Shown piece after piece: positions 8,140 to 16,776 of a stretch of DNA of 36,843 bases (position 1 is its first letter; each line of letters opens with the position of its first letter). Source of the DNA: JBFELO01 sp041552055 (GTDB lineage Bacteria; Acidobacteriota; Thermoanaerobaculia; Thermoanaerobaculales; Sulfomarinibacteraceae); assembly GCA_041552055.1 (NCBI GenBank), contig JBFELO010000031.1:1-36843 (forward strand). Reading direction: 5' to 3'. A program made the position numbers and the translations under genes. The notes beneath the pieces were generated by a model that worked only from the letters and a program-made list of their open reading frames with translations, was not told where the DNA came from and made no database searches.

Positions 8140-8520
8140 ATGGAAAGCGTCCCTGGAACTTACCTTCCATCGATCTACTTCCCGGTGATCGTCGTGTTCG
8201 TGGTCGCGGCGGCCGCTCCGCTGGCTCCACTGATCCTGGGATATCTGGTCAGGCCACGCCGATCCTACGCCCGAAAGCTGCTGCCGTACGAGTCCGGGAA
8301 CCCTCCTGTTGGCGAACCCAGGTACCGGTTTTCGGTGAAGTTTTTCATCATCGCCATGCTGTTCGTCGTGTTCGACGTGGAGGTGGCGTTCCTCTACCCC
8401 TGGGCGGTCGCGTTCGACCGGCTCGGTCTGTTCGGCTTTATCGAGATGACGCTTTTCGTCTACTTCCTGGTCATCGGTTACCTCTACGCATGGCGCAAGG
8501 GGGCCTTCGAATGGCGGTGA
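8140..8520 (+). CDS. nuoA: NADH-quinone oxidoreductase subunit A
   Basis: This 126-residue subunit has three membrane helices. The conserved NuoA loop is present (PYESGNPPVGEPRYRFSVKF), with the FVVFDVEVAFLYPWA helix carrying the acidic residues near the quinone site. It is usually the first gene of nuo operons, but here it follows nuoN. Its ribosome-binding site (GGTGGGAT) is weak, and its stop overlaps the start of nuoB (ATGGCGGTGA). Confidence 0.95.
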   Translation: MESVPGTYLPSIYFPVIVVFVVAAAAPLAPLILGYLVRPRRSYARKLLPYESGNPPVGEPRYRFSVKFFIIAMLFVVFDVEVAFLYPWAVAFDRLGLFGFIEMTLFVYFLVIGYLYAWRKGAFEWR

Positions 8521-9068
8521 AACACGGCGATGGCGCCGGCCGATTCCCGTTGGGCACTTTGGACGCCGACCTCATCGACGTCGGCGAGGGCATACGAATG
8601 GTCCCCGGGGCCCACGTCCTCATCGGCACCATCGACAAGTTCGTCAACTGGGGCCGTAGCTCGTCGCTGTGGGCGATGACCTTCGGCCTCGCCTGCTGTG
8701 CCATCGAGATGATGGCAACCGGATCGAGCCACTACGACCTGGACCGCTTCGGCATCGTGTTCCGGGGCTCGCCACGGCAGTCGGACCTGATGGTGGTCGC
8801 CGGCACCGTCACCAAGAAGATGGCCCCGATCGTTCGCCGGGTCTACGACCAGATGGCGGAACCGAGATACGTCATCTCGATGGGCAGCTGCGCCTGTACC
8901 GGCAACATCTTCGACACCTACTCCGTGGTTCAGGGCTGCGACACCTTCCTGCCCGTCGATGTCTTCGTCCCCGGCTGTCCACCACGACCGGAGGCCCTGA
9001 TCGACGGGATCGTGAAGCTCCAGCAGAAGATCGAAAAGGAGAACTTCAGATGGAGCCGATGGAGATAG
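8511..9068 (+). CDS. nuoB: NADH-quinone oxidoreductase subunit B
   Basis: A 185-residue peripheral-arm subunit that binds the terminal [4Fe-4S] cluster N2, which hands electrons to quinone. Ligands are visible: tandem Cys62-Cys63 (FGLACCAIEMM), Cys127 (MGSCACTGN) and Cys156 (VPGCPPRPEALIDG). The ATG at 8511 is preferred over 8490 because AAGGGGG sits about 8 bases upstream and the overlap with nuoA is short. It overlaps nuoC by 19 bases. Confidence 0.96.
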   Translation: MAVKHGDGAGRFPLGTLDADLIDVGEGIRMVPGAHVLIGTIDKFVNWGRSSSLWAMTFGLACCAIEMMATGSSHYDLDRFGIVFRGSPRQSDLMVVAGTVTKKMAPIVRRVYDQMAEPRYVISMGSCACTGNIFDTYSVVQGCDTFLPVDVFVPGCPPRPEALIDGIVKLQQKIEKENFRWSRWR

Positions 9069-9580
9069 CCGCCGCGCTGGCCGGCGAGTTTCCCGATGAG
9101 GTGATCGACGAGCGGAGCTTTCGCGGCCAAGTGGCTGTCGCGGTTCACCGCGACAACATCCTCGACGTCTGCCACTTCCTGTACGACGATCCCCGGATCG
9201 AGATGAACTTTCTCTCGGACCTGTGCGCGGTGGACTTTCCCGACAGAGCACTTCGCTTCGAGGTGGTCTACAACCTGTACTCTCTCGGTCACAGGCACCG
9301 TATCAGAATCAAGGCCCCCGTCCCCGAGGATGACCTCGTGATCGACAGCGTCGTGCCCATCTGGCGGGCCGCGGACTGGTTCGAACGCGAGGTGTACGAT
9401 CTCTTCGGCGTCACCTTTCGCGGCCATCCGGACCTGCGGCGCCTGCTGCTGCCCGACAACTGGCGCGGTTACCCGCTTCGCAAGGACTACCCCCTCAGGG
9501 GACCGGAGGACTGGGAGTACCCGGAATACGAGGAGGCGATGGAGTTGCACCGTCACGATGACGACTGGACCGTAAAGTAG
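9050..9580 (+). CDS. nuoC: NADH-quinone oxidoreductase subunit C
   Basis: A 176-residue soluble subunit of the connecting (Q) module with no cofactor. The family signature is near the C-terminus: WFEREVYDLFGVTFRGHPDLRRLLLPDNWRGYPLRKDYPL. The start ATG follows AAAAGGAG at good spacing inside the end of nuoB, so it is translationally coupled. It is separate from nuoD, whereas E. coli has a fused NuoCD. Confidence 0.95.
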   Translation: MEPMEIAAALAGEFPDEVIDERSFRGQVAVAVHRDNILDVCHFLYDDPRIEMNFLSDLCAVDFPDRALRFEVVYNLYSLGHRHRIRIKAPVPEDDLVIDSVVPIWRAADWFEREVYDLFGVTFRGHPDLRRLLLPDNWRGYPLRKDYPLRGPEDWEYPEYEEAMELHRHDDDWTVK

Positions 9581-9591
9581 GAGATCTGCGG

Positions 9592-9627
9592 ATGTACAAC
9601 GATCCGGGATCCCGGTGGGATCGATGA
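9592..9627 (+). CDS. possible 11-codon leader ORF coupled to nuoD
   Basis: The mini-ORF encodes MYNDPGSRWDR. It has a better ribosome-binding site (TAGGAG, 8 bases upstream) than nuoD itself, and its TGA overlaps the nuoD ATG at 9624 as ATGA. It could deliver ribosomes to nuoD, or it could be a chance ORF in the 43-base nuoC-nuoD gap. No homology is expected at this length. Confidence 0.3.
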   Translation: MYNDPGSRWDR

Positions 9628-10859
9628 CCATGGCCGACGAACCGAAAGCCGGCACCACTGTCGAACGTGATGCGGACCCGACCGCACACCTGGAGACCAA
9701 GGACCTCACGCTGAATCTGGGTCCTCAGCATCCAGCGACACACGGAGTGCTTCGGCTCGAGGTTGATCTGGACGGCTTCACCGTCGTCAGGTGCACCCCT
9801 CATGTCGGTTATCTCCACCGCGGCGTCGAAAAGCTCGCCGAGAATCGGAACTACCTCCAGATCATCCCGCTCACCGACCGCCTCGACTACGTGTCCTCGA
9901 TGACCAACAACGATTCGTACTGCACGGCGGTGGAGAGGCTGTGCGGCATCGAGGTGCCGGAGAGGGCGCTGTACATCCGCACCATGGTCGCGGAGATGTC
10001 GCGGATCGCGAGCCACCTGCTGATGCTCGCCACGCACGCCCTCGACATCGGCGCAATGACTGTTTTTCTCTACTGTTTCCGCGAGCGAGAGAAGCTGCTC
10101 GACCTGTTCGAGCGGCTGTGCGGTGCCCGGCTGACCGTGAGCTACCCGAGGATCGGCGGTGTCCAGCGGGACACCGAGGACGAGTGGTTGGAGGACGTGT
10201 ACGCGTTTACCGAGGAGTTTCCTGGTCGGGTGGACGAGTACGAGACCCTGATCGATCAAAACCGTATCTGGTTGCAACGCACCAAGGGAGTCGGGGTCAT
10301 CTCCTCCGAGGAGGCGATCAACTGGGGCCTCAGCGGTCCGACCTTGAGGGGGTGCGGTGTCCCCTACGACGTGAGGAAATTCGCGCCGTACGGGGTGTAC
10401 GACAGGCTCGATTGGGAGGTGCCGACCGGCTCGAACGGCGATGTGTACGACCGCTACCGGGTCAGGATGGAGGAGTTCCGGCAGTCGAACTCGATCGTCA
10501 GGCAGTGTATCGAGGCGCTGCCGTCCGGTCCGTTCATCGCGGACGCTCCCAAGTTCGTGCTGCCGGCAAAGGAGGCTCTGTTCGAGAACATGGAGAGCCT
10601 CATCCACCAGTTCGCGCTGATCACCGACGGCCCGCCGGTCCCGGCAGGGGAGTTGTACGTGGCCACCGAGACACCGCGCGGCGAGTTCGGCGTGTACATC
10701 GTCAGTGACGGAAGCGGTAAGCCCTACCGGATGAAAATCCGGGCGCCCTCGTTCGTCCATATCTCGGCCCTCACAAAGCTGTGCAAGGGCGGTCGGCTGG
10801 CCGACGTAATCGCCATTATCGGCTCCATCGACATCGTCATGGGAGAGTGCGATCGATGA
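9624..10859 (+). CDS. nuoD: NADH-quinone oxidoreductase subunit D
   Basis: A 411-residue 49-kDa-type subunit related to the [NiFe]-hydrogenase large subunit; with NuoB it forms the quinone pocket. Signatures are NLGPQHPATHGVLRLEVDLDG, HVGYLHRGVEKLAE and TDRLDYVSSMTNN. The C-terminus IIGSIDIVMGECDR is nearly invariant in the family, though it usually ends EVDR. The hydrogenase nickel cysteines are absent, as expected. Start candidates are GTG 9615, ATG 9624 and ATG 9630. I choose 9624 because it overlaps the stop of a short leader ORF. The 3' end overlaps nuoE (ATGA). Confidence 0.95.
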   Translation: MTMADEPKAGTTVERDADPTAHLETKDLTLNLGPQHPATHGVLRLEVDLDGFTVVRCTPHVGYLHRGVEKLAENRNYLQIIPLTDRLDYVSSMTNNDSYCTAVERLCGIEVPERALYIRTMVAEMSRIASHLLMLATHALDIGAMTVFLYCFREREKLLDLFERLCGARLTVSYPRIGGVQRDTEDEWLEDVYAFTEEFPGRVDEYETLIDQNRIWLQRTKGVGVISSEEAINWGLSGPTLRGCGVPYDVRKFAPYGVYDRLDWEVPTGSNGDVYDRYRVRMEEFRQSNSIVRQCIEALPSGPFIADAPKFVLPAKEALFENMESLIHQFALITDGPPVPAGELYVATETPRGEFGVYIVSDGSGKPYRMKIRAPSFVHISALTKLCKGGRLADVIAIIGSIDIVMGECDR

Positions 10860-11323
10860 CCCTCAGCGGCGCCGCGATCAGGGAGATCGAGCAGCTCAGG
10901 GCGAAGTACCCGGAGCCGAGGGGCGCGCTGATACCGGCGTTGTACGTGGCAGAGCGGGAGTTCGGCTGGCTCAACTCCGCCGCCCTGGAATCCGTCGCGA
11001 ATGCGCTCGCCCTGCCGTCCGCCGTCGTCCGGGGAACGGCCTCGTTCTACCACCTCTACCGTCACCGCGAGATGGGCAAGCACCTGATCCAGCTGTGCAC
11101 CAATATCTCGTGCATGATCCTCGGAGCGGAGGGATTGGAGGTTGTGCTGAGGGAAAAGTACGGGTTGAAGCCGGGAGGCACCACCGAGGACGGCCGGTTC
11201 TCGCTGATCATCATGGAGTGCATAGGCGTTTGCGACGGCGCCCCGGCGATGCTGATCGACACCGATTTGTACGAGGACCTTTCCGAGGAGAAGCTCGGCG
11301 AGATTCTCGCGAGCTACGAGTGA
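10856..11323 (+). CDS. nuoE: NADH-quinone oxidoreductase subunit E
   Basis: A 155-residue thioredoxin-fold [2Fe-2S] protein (24-kDa subunit) holding cluster N1a next to the FMN of NuoF. Ligands are Cys81 and Cys86 (CTNISC) and Cys122 and Cys126 (CIGVC). The ATG at 10856 overlaps the nuoD stop. A GTG overlaps the stop at the downstream end, giving tight coupling to nuoF. Confidence 0.95.
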   Translation: MTLSGAAIREIEQLRAKYPEPRGALIPALYVAEREFGWLNSAALESVANALALPSAVVRGTASFYHLYRHREMGKHLIQLCTNISCMILGAEGLEVVLREKYGLKPGGTTEDGRFSLIIMECIGVCDGAPAMLIDTDLYEDLSEEKLGEILASYE

Positions 11324-11331
11324 GCAACCAC

Positions 11332-12597
11332 ATGTTGAAACGGCTGTTGAATAACACGGACGCGCCCGACTCGGCCGAGATCGATGAGTACATGAGGGTC
11401 GGCGGGTACCGGGCCCTGAAGGTGGCGCTCGACGCGTCGCCGAGCGACGTTGTGGAGGAGGTGAAACAATCGAACCTGCGGGGCCGCGGCGGGGCCGGCT
11501 TCCCCACCGGGCGAAAGTGGGAGTTCGCGGTGGCCGCCGAGGGATCTCCAAAGTACGTCGTCTGCAACGCGGACGAGGGCGAACCCGGCACCTTCAAGGA
11601 CCGGGTCCTGATGGAGAAGAACCCCCACCTGCTGATCGAGGGGATGGTGATCGCGAGCCACGCGATCGGGGCCGAGCACGGCTATATCTACCTCCGACGG
11701 GAGTATCCCCGCGCCCTCGACCGCCTCGAGCGCGCCATCCACGACGCGTACGAACACAAGATTCTGGGGGACGCGGTTTGCGGCACATCGCTGCGGTTCC
11801 ACCTCGAGGTCTTTCAGGGTGCCGGTGCCTACATCTGCGGTGAGGAGACCGCGTTGATCGACTCGCTCGAGGGCAGGCGCGGCCAGCCCCGGACGCGACC
11901 GCCGTACCCGGTCACAGCCGGTCTGTGGGGCAAGCCGACGGTCGTCAACAACGTCGAGACCCTGTGCAACATCCCGCTGATTCTCGAAATCGGAGGCGCC
12001 GCCTACGCGAAGATCGGAACACCTTCGTCTCCCGGGCCAAAGCTTTACTGCATCAGCGGTTGCGTGCAGAAACCCGGGGTTTATGAGCTGCCCATGGGAA
12101 CGACCTTGAGGGAGTTGATCTTTGACCACGCCGGTGGGATGAGGAACGGCCACCGGCTCAAGGCGGTCATCCCTGGTGGACTCTCGGTCCCGGTCGTCCC
12201 GGCTGACGCCATCGACTGTCCGATGGATTTCGACTCGCTGTCCGAGATCGGCAGCTCCCTCGGCTCGGCCGGTGTCATCGTAATGGACGAGACCGTGTGC
12301 ATGGTTCGAGTCGCTCACAGAGCCGCGCACTTCTACGAGGTCGAGTCGTGCGGCAAGTGCGTTCCGTGTCGCGAAGGCACGGGATGGCTCGGGAAGGTGC
12401 TGGCGCGGATTCTGGTTGGCAACGCCGAACCGGCGGACCTCTCGCTCATCGATGGAATCGCCGGCGCGATCTACGGCAACACCTTTTGTCCGCTCGGTGA
12501 CAGCGCGGCAGAGGTGGTGACATCCATCGTCAAGCACTTTCGGGACGAGTTCGCGGAACACATCGAGGGCGGCGGATGCCGCGCGGAAGTGGCATGA
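11332..12597 (+). CDS. nuoF: NADH-quinone oxidoreductase subunit F
   Basis: A 421-residue NADH- and FMN-binding subunit, the electron entry site of complex I. Visible motifs are the NADH/FMN glycine-rich GRGGAGFPTGRKW (about residues 51-63), CNADEGEPGTFKDR, and FMN-binding GAGAYICGEETALIDSLEG (163-181). Cluster N3 ligands are Cys340, Cys343, Cys346 (ESCGKCVPCREG) and Cys386 (NTFCPLGD). An alternative GTG start at 11320 overlaps the nuoE stop (GTGA) and adds four residues; neither start has a strong ribosome-binding site. Confidence 0.95.
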   Translation: MLKRLLNNTDAPDSAEIDEYMRVGGYRALKVALDASPSDVVEEVKQSNLRGRGGAGFPTGRKWEFAVAAEGSPKYVVCNADEGEPGTFKDRVLMEKNPHLLIEGMVIASHAIGAEHGYIYLRREYPRALDRLERAIHDAYEHKILGDAVCGTSLRFHLEVFQGAGAYICGEETALIDSLEGRRGQPRTRPPYPVTAGLWGKPTVVNNVETLCNIPLILEIGGAAYAKIGTPSSPGPKLYCISGCVQKPGVYELPMGTTLRELIFDHAGGMRNGHRLKAVIPGGLSVPVVPADAIDCPMDFDSLSEIGSSLGSAGVIVMDETVCMVRVAHRAAHFYEVESCGKCVPCREGTGWLGKVLARILVGNAEPADLSLIDGIAGAIYGNTFCPLGDSAAEVVTSIVKHFRDEFAEHIEGGGCRAEVA

Positions 12598-15185
12598 GCG
12601 ACGGCGTAACAACGATCACCATGACGATTGACGGCAGGGAGCTCGAGGTCCCCGAGGGTACGCGCGTGTTGCGGGCGGCGAGAGCGGCCGGTATCTCGAT
12701 CCCGTCGTTGTGCGATTACGAGCTCGTCGAACCGTTCGGTGCATGTCGCATGTGCCTGGTCGAGGTGGAAGGAATGCCGAGATTGCAGACGGCGTGCACC
12801 CTGCTCCCGGCCAACGGCATGACGGTGATCACCGAGTCCGAGGTGCTGACAAAGGCACGCCGCGATGTCCTGGAGCTGTTGCTGATCAACCATCCCCTCG
12901 ACTGCCCGTTCTGCGACAAGTCCGGCGAGTGTGACCTCCAGCACATGGTCCTCAAGTACGGCCCCACGACAGGCCGCTACACGGAGGAAAAGCGGTTGGT
13001 GCCGGCGGACCACTCCGACCACTTGCTGGCACGCACCATGGAGCGGTGCATCGCCTGTGAGCGCTGCGTCAGGATCTGCGACGAGGTCCAGGGGGCATCG
13101 GCCCTGACCATGGTTGGGAGGGGCGGTGACACGCGGATGGAGCCGTTTTCTCCCGATGCCTTCGACTGCGAGTACTGCGGCAACTGCCTGCCCGCGTGCC
13201 CGGTCGGAGCCATCCTGAGCACCCTCGAGATGCACAACTACCGACCGTGGCAGATCGACCGTGAGGTCGAGACTGTCTGCGGCCACTGCGGCGTCGGGTG
13301 CCGATTGGTCGTGCAGGTCAGGGACGAGTCGATCGCCCGCATCGCCTCCCACCCCGGCCTCGGTTTCAACCGCGGTCTACTGTGCGCACTCGGGCGCTTC
13401 GGCCACGAGTACGTGGGCAGCGAGGACAGGCTGTCCACGCCCCTGATCAGGAGGGAAGGCGACCTCGAAGAGTGCTCCTGGGAGGAGGCGATCTCGTTCG
13501 TCGCAGAGAGACTCCTACGGATCAGGGAGATCCACGGAGGCGTCGCCATCGCGGGAGTCGCGTCTCCCAGGTGCACGAACGAGGACAACTACGTCTTCCA
13601 GAAGTTCCTCCGCGTCGGATGCGCCTCCAACAACATCGACTCGCTCTCCCGCCTCGGCTTCGCTGCCGCGCAGCATTACCTCGAGTCAATGCTCGGATCC
13701 GGGATTACGGCCAACCAGATATCTTCCATCAACGGCTGCGACGCGATCCTCGTCGTCGGCGGTGACCCGACCGCCATCAATCCGATCCTCGGAACGACAA
13801 TCAGGCAGGCTGCCCGACACGGGGCACGGGTCGGTGTGCTCGGACATGCGCCCGGACTCGAACGGTTCACAGCCGCCGAGGTGGTGCCCGAGTATGTCGA
13901 AGAACCCGCCGTCCTCGAGGCGCTTTTGGTGGAGGTCGCAGCCGCGAGTGAACTCACCGACGGAGCCATCGACCGGAAGATCAGCGCTTACGTCGAGGAG
14001 ATGCGGCCGTCGTGCCCGCCGCCGGACGGGTTCGTGGACCTGGTCGATCTACTCGTCACCGCCGCCGCGCCCGCGATCGTGTTGGGACCGGAGTTGGTGC
14101 AACGCAGCGACGGATATCGGGCGCTGGCCTCGGTGGCGGGCCTCACCCGCGTCCTGGGAGCACGCCTGTTCCTGTTGGCGGAGGGGCCCAACGAACAGGG
14201 TCTGGTCGACGTGGGGTGCGTGCCCGACCGCCTTCCCGGAGGAGTTCCAGTCGGGGACACCTCAGCCGGGAAAAAGCTCGCGGAAATGTGGCGCGGGTCG
14301 GTTCCAGAAACTCCCGGCCTGTCGCTGATGGAGCTGGTGGAGGCGGCGGGGAGGGACGTCAGGGCACTGTACGTGATGGGCGAGAACCCCGCTTTCAAGC
14401 TGCCGAATGGCTCGCACGTCCACGGCGCCTTGAGCGCGTTGGAATTGCTCGTCGTGCAGGACATCTTCCTCACCGAGACCGGGCTCTTGGCCGATGTGGT
14501 TCTGCCGGCACTGGCGTGGTCGGAGCGCGACGGAACCTTCACCAACATCGAGCGCAGGGTCCAGCGGACCAAGAGGGCGGTGGCCCCGAGATTCGGCAGG
14601 GCCGACTGGAAGATCGTGTGCGACCTGGCGGCGGCCATGGGGCACCCGATGGACTATGCGGGACCGGACCAAATCCTGGAGGAGCTGATTCAGGCGTCGC
14701 CCCTGTATGAGTGTCTGAGTCACGGGAGTCTGGACGGGGATGGATGGCTGGTTCGTCGGGACCTCCAGCCGCAAGAACTCGAGTTCCCGACCGGCCCATG
14801 GATTCAAGCGGTGCGGAGAGAGGGGCGGAACGGTGTCTCCCTCGGAATCGAAAGGTCGTTGTTCCATTCGGGTACGACCTCCAGGCATGCTCCGGCCCTG
14901 CGGCCGATTTGCCCCGAGGCCACCGCCAAGCTGAGCTCCTCTCTCGCCAACGAGCTGGCACTCCGGGACGGAGAACTCGTGCGGTTGTCGACTCCTCAGG
15001 GTAGCGTGACGGTACCGGTCCAGATCGATCTCTCGATCCGAGACCGAAGGGTTCTGTTGTGCAACCACTACGAGGGTAAGGGAGTGCTCGGCCTCCTCGA
15101 CTACACCGTCGACCCGGTAACCAAGGCACCGGGGCTGGAGGCCTGCGGGGTGCGAATCGAGAAGGTGGAGGTGGAGGAGGCATGA
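12594..15185 (+). CDS. nuoG: NADH-quinone oxidoreductase subunit G, formate dehydrogenase-like
   Basis: This 863-residue peripheral-arm subunit carries the iron-sulfur chain. In order: [2Fe-2S] ligands Cys40, 51, 54, 68; the His-Cys cluster His100, Cys104, 107, 113; a two-cluster ferredoxin domain (Cys152, 155, 158, 162 and Cys192, 195, 198, 202); a molybdopterin-type [4Fe-4S] motif (Cys229, 232, 236, 264); then the molybdopterin-oxidoreductase fold and a C-terminal dinucleotide-binding-type domain. E. coli and Thermus NuoG have only one cluster in the ferredoxin region; two is the arrangement of FdhF-type formate dehydrogenases. At the formate dehydrogenase Sec/Cys site the sequence reads NNIDSLSRLGF (Gly355), so formate activity is not expected. 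The ATG at 12594 overlaps the nuoF stop. Confidence 0.93.
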   Translation: MSDGVTTITMTIDGRELEVPEGTRVLRAARAAGISIPSLCDYELVEPFGACRMCLVEVEGMPRLQTACTLLPANGMTVITESEVLTKARRDVLELLLINHPLDCPFCDKSGECDLQHMVLKYGPTTGRYTEEKRLVPADHSDHLLARTMERCIACERCVRICDEVQGASALTMVGRGGDTRMEPFSPDAFDCEYCGNCLPACPVGAILSTLEMHNYRPWQIDREVETVCGHCGVGCRLVVQVRDESIARIASHPGLGFNRGLLCALGRFGHEYVGSEDRLSTPLIRREGDLEECSWEEAISFVAERLLRIREIHGGVAIAGVASPRCTNEDNYVFQKFLRVGCASNNIDSLSRLGFAAAQHYLESMLGSGITANQISSINGCDAILVVGGDPTAINPILGTTIRQAARHGARVGVLGHAPGLERFTAAEVVPEYVEEPAVLEALLVEVAAASELTDGAIDRKISAYVEEMRPSCPPPDGFVDLVDLLVTAAAPAIVLGPELVQRSDGYRALASVAGLTRVLGARLFLLAEGPNEQGLVDVGCVPDRLPGGVPVGDTSAGKKLAEMWRGSVPETPGLSLMELVEAAGRDVRALYVMGENPAFKLPNGSHVHGALSALELLVVQDIFLTETGLLADVVLPALAWSERDGTFTNIERRVQRTKRAVAPRFGRADWKIVCDLAAAMGHPMDYAGPDQILEELIQASPLYECLSHGSLDGDGWLVRRDLQPQELEFPTGPWIQAVRREGRNGVSLGIERSLFHSGTTSRHAPALRPICPEATAKLSSSLANELALRDGELVRLSTPQGSVTVPVQIDLSIRDRRVLLCNHYEGKGVLGLLDYTVDPVTKAPGLEACGVRIEKVEVEEA

Positions 15186-16171
15186 GCCTCATCGACGTCG
15201 CCCTGATGGTGCTCGTCATCGCGACGATGATCACCCTGACCCTGGGCCACGTCGCCTATGCCGTGTACTTCGAGCGCAAGGTCGTGGCGCACATGCAGGG
15301 CAGGCTCGGTCCCATGAGGGTCGGCCCGCACGGGTTTCTCCAGCCGATAGCCGACGGTATCAAGCTGTTCTTCAAGGAGGACGTGATTCCGTCGACGGCC
15401 GACAAAACCATCTTCTTCATGGCGCCACTCATCAGCGCCTTCGCCGCTCTCGCCTCGATCGCGGTGGTTCCGTTCTGGGACGGGTTCGCCATTTCGCACA
15501 TCAACATCGGTCTGCTGTACATCCTGGCGCTGTCCTCGGTGGGCGCCTACGGCGTCATTCTGGGCGGCTGGTCGTCCAACTCCAAGTACGCGTTCCTGGG
15601 CTCACTCAGGTCCGCGGCCCAGGTGATCAGCTACGAGATCGCGATGGGTATGAGCCTGATCGGCGTCATTCTGCTCGCCGGCAGTACCGACCTGGCCACC
15701 ATCGTCCGAGCCCAGTCCGACTACCCGTTCGTGCTGCCCCAGTTTCTCGGGTTCTTCGTCTTCCTCATGGCGGCGATCGCCGAGACAAACCGGCTGCCGT
15801 TCGATCTCCCCGAGGCCGAAACCGAGCTCGTGGCCGGTTATCTGACGGAGTACACCGGATTCCGTTTCTCGCTCTTCTTCGTCGCCGAGTACGCGGGCAT
15901 GTTCATCATGTCCGCCCTGGCGACCGTGTGTTTCCTGGGCGGTTGGCACGGGCCGGATTTCTGGATCTTCGCCAAGGTCCCCGGCGTCGTCTGGTTCATG
16001 CTCAAGGTGTATGGGCTGGTCTTTTTCTACTTCTGGATCCGGGCCACCCTGCCCCGTTACAGGTACGACCAGCTCATGGGCCTCGGCTGGAAGGTGTTCA
16101 TCCCGCTTGCGATGTTGAACATCGCGGTGACCGGCCTGGTGAAGGTGGCGTCACTCCCCGGGAATGGTTGA
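15182..16171 (+). CDS. nuoH: NADH-quinone oxidoreductase subunit H
   Basis: A 329-residue membrane subunit with about eight helices, linking the quinone site to the membrane arm. Signatures are the N-terminal ERKVVAHMQGRLGPMRVGPHG, ADGIKLFFKED, and the charged quinone-proximal loop AETNRLPFDLPEAETELVAGY. The ATG at 15182 overlaps the nuoG stop after a GGTGGAGGAGG ribosome-binding site. Length is normal. Confidence 0.96.
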   Translation: MSLIDVALMVLVIATMITLTLGHVAYAVYFERKVVAHMQGRLGPMRVGPHGFLQPIADGIKLFFKEDVIPSTADKTIFFMAPLISAFAALASIAVVPFWDGFAISHINIGLLYILALSSVGAYGVILGGWSSNSKYAFLGSLRSAAQVISYEIAMGMSLIGVILLAGSTDLATIVRAQSDYPFVLPQFLGFFVFLMAAIAETNRLPFDLPEAETELVAGYLTEYTGFRFSLFFVAEYAGMFIMSALATVCFLGGWHGPDFWIFAKVPGVVWFMLKVYGLVFFYFWIRATLPRYRYDQLMGLGWKVFIPLAMLNIAVTGLVKVASLPGNG

Positions 16172-16179
16172 GGTATGGG

Positions 16180-16776
16180 ATGCACATGACCCAACGCGAT
16201 CGTCCGAAAGAGCGGCGCGGTGAACCCACGGGCTTCGCAGCCTTCCTGAGAAGGGTCTCCCTCGCAGAGATCCTCCGGGGCCTGGCGCTCACCATGAAGC
16301 ACCTCTTCACACCTTCGGTGACCCGTCAGTACCCGTCCGAGGAGAGGGAACCATTCCCGGGCTCGCGCGGGCTGCACGCCCTCGTGAGGGATCCGGCCAC
16401 CGGAGAGGCGGAGTGCGTCGGGTGTTGCCTGTGCGCCGCCATGTGCCCATCGAAGTGCATCCACATCTACACCAGCGAGGGCGAGAACCACGGCAAAGTT
16501 CTGAATCGGTACGAGATCGACACGCTGCGGTGCGTGTACTGCGGGTTCTGCGTCGAGGCGTGCCCCTACGGCGCGGTGGTGATGACCGAGCATTTCGCGT
16601 ACTCGGGTTACTCGAAGGACGCCTTTCTGTACACCAAGGAGCGCCTGCTCGAGAACTGGGATCGGCACTTCGGCGAGAAAAAGGGACGGAGCTACCTGGA
16701 GCGGTTCTGGAGACCCCGCAGGGGGGATTTCAGCGCCAAACGATCTACCGACACATCCGACCGGGAGGACCGATGA
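16180..16776 (+). CDS. nuoI: NADH-quinone oxidoreductase subunit I
   Basis: A 198-residue ferredoxin-like subunit with two [4Fe-4S] clusters (N6a, N6b) that pass electrons to NuoB. Motifs are CVGCCLCAAMCPSKC and CVYCGFCVEACPYGA. An amphipathic N-terminal stretch (ILRGLALTMKHLF) would lie on the membrane. The ATG at 16180 follows GAGG by 6 bases; ATG 16186 is the alternative. The charged C-terminal tail is typical of longer NuoI forms. The stop overlaps nuoJ (ATGA). Confidence 0.95.
   Translation: MHMTQRDRPKERRGEPTGFAAFLRRVSLAEILRGLALTMKHLFTPSVTRQYPSEEREPFPGSRGLHALVRDPATGEAECVGCCLCAAMCPSKCIHIYTSEGENHGKVLNRYEIDTLRCVYCGFCVEACPYGAVVMTEHFAYSGYSKDAFLYTKERLLENWDRHFGEKKGRSYLERFWRPRRGDFSAKRSTDTSDREDR

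Noticed and set aside
12594..15185. Formate dehydrogenase alpha subunit
   Set aside because: The FdhF-like cluster layout is suggestive, but the catalytic Cys/Sec position is Gly and the gene sits between nuoF and nuoH.
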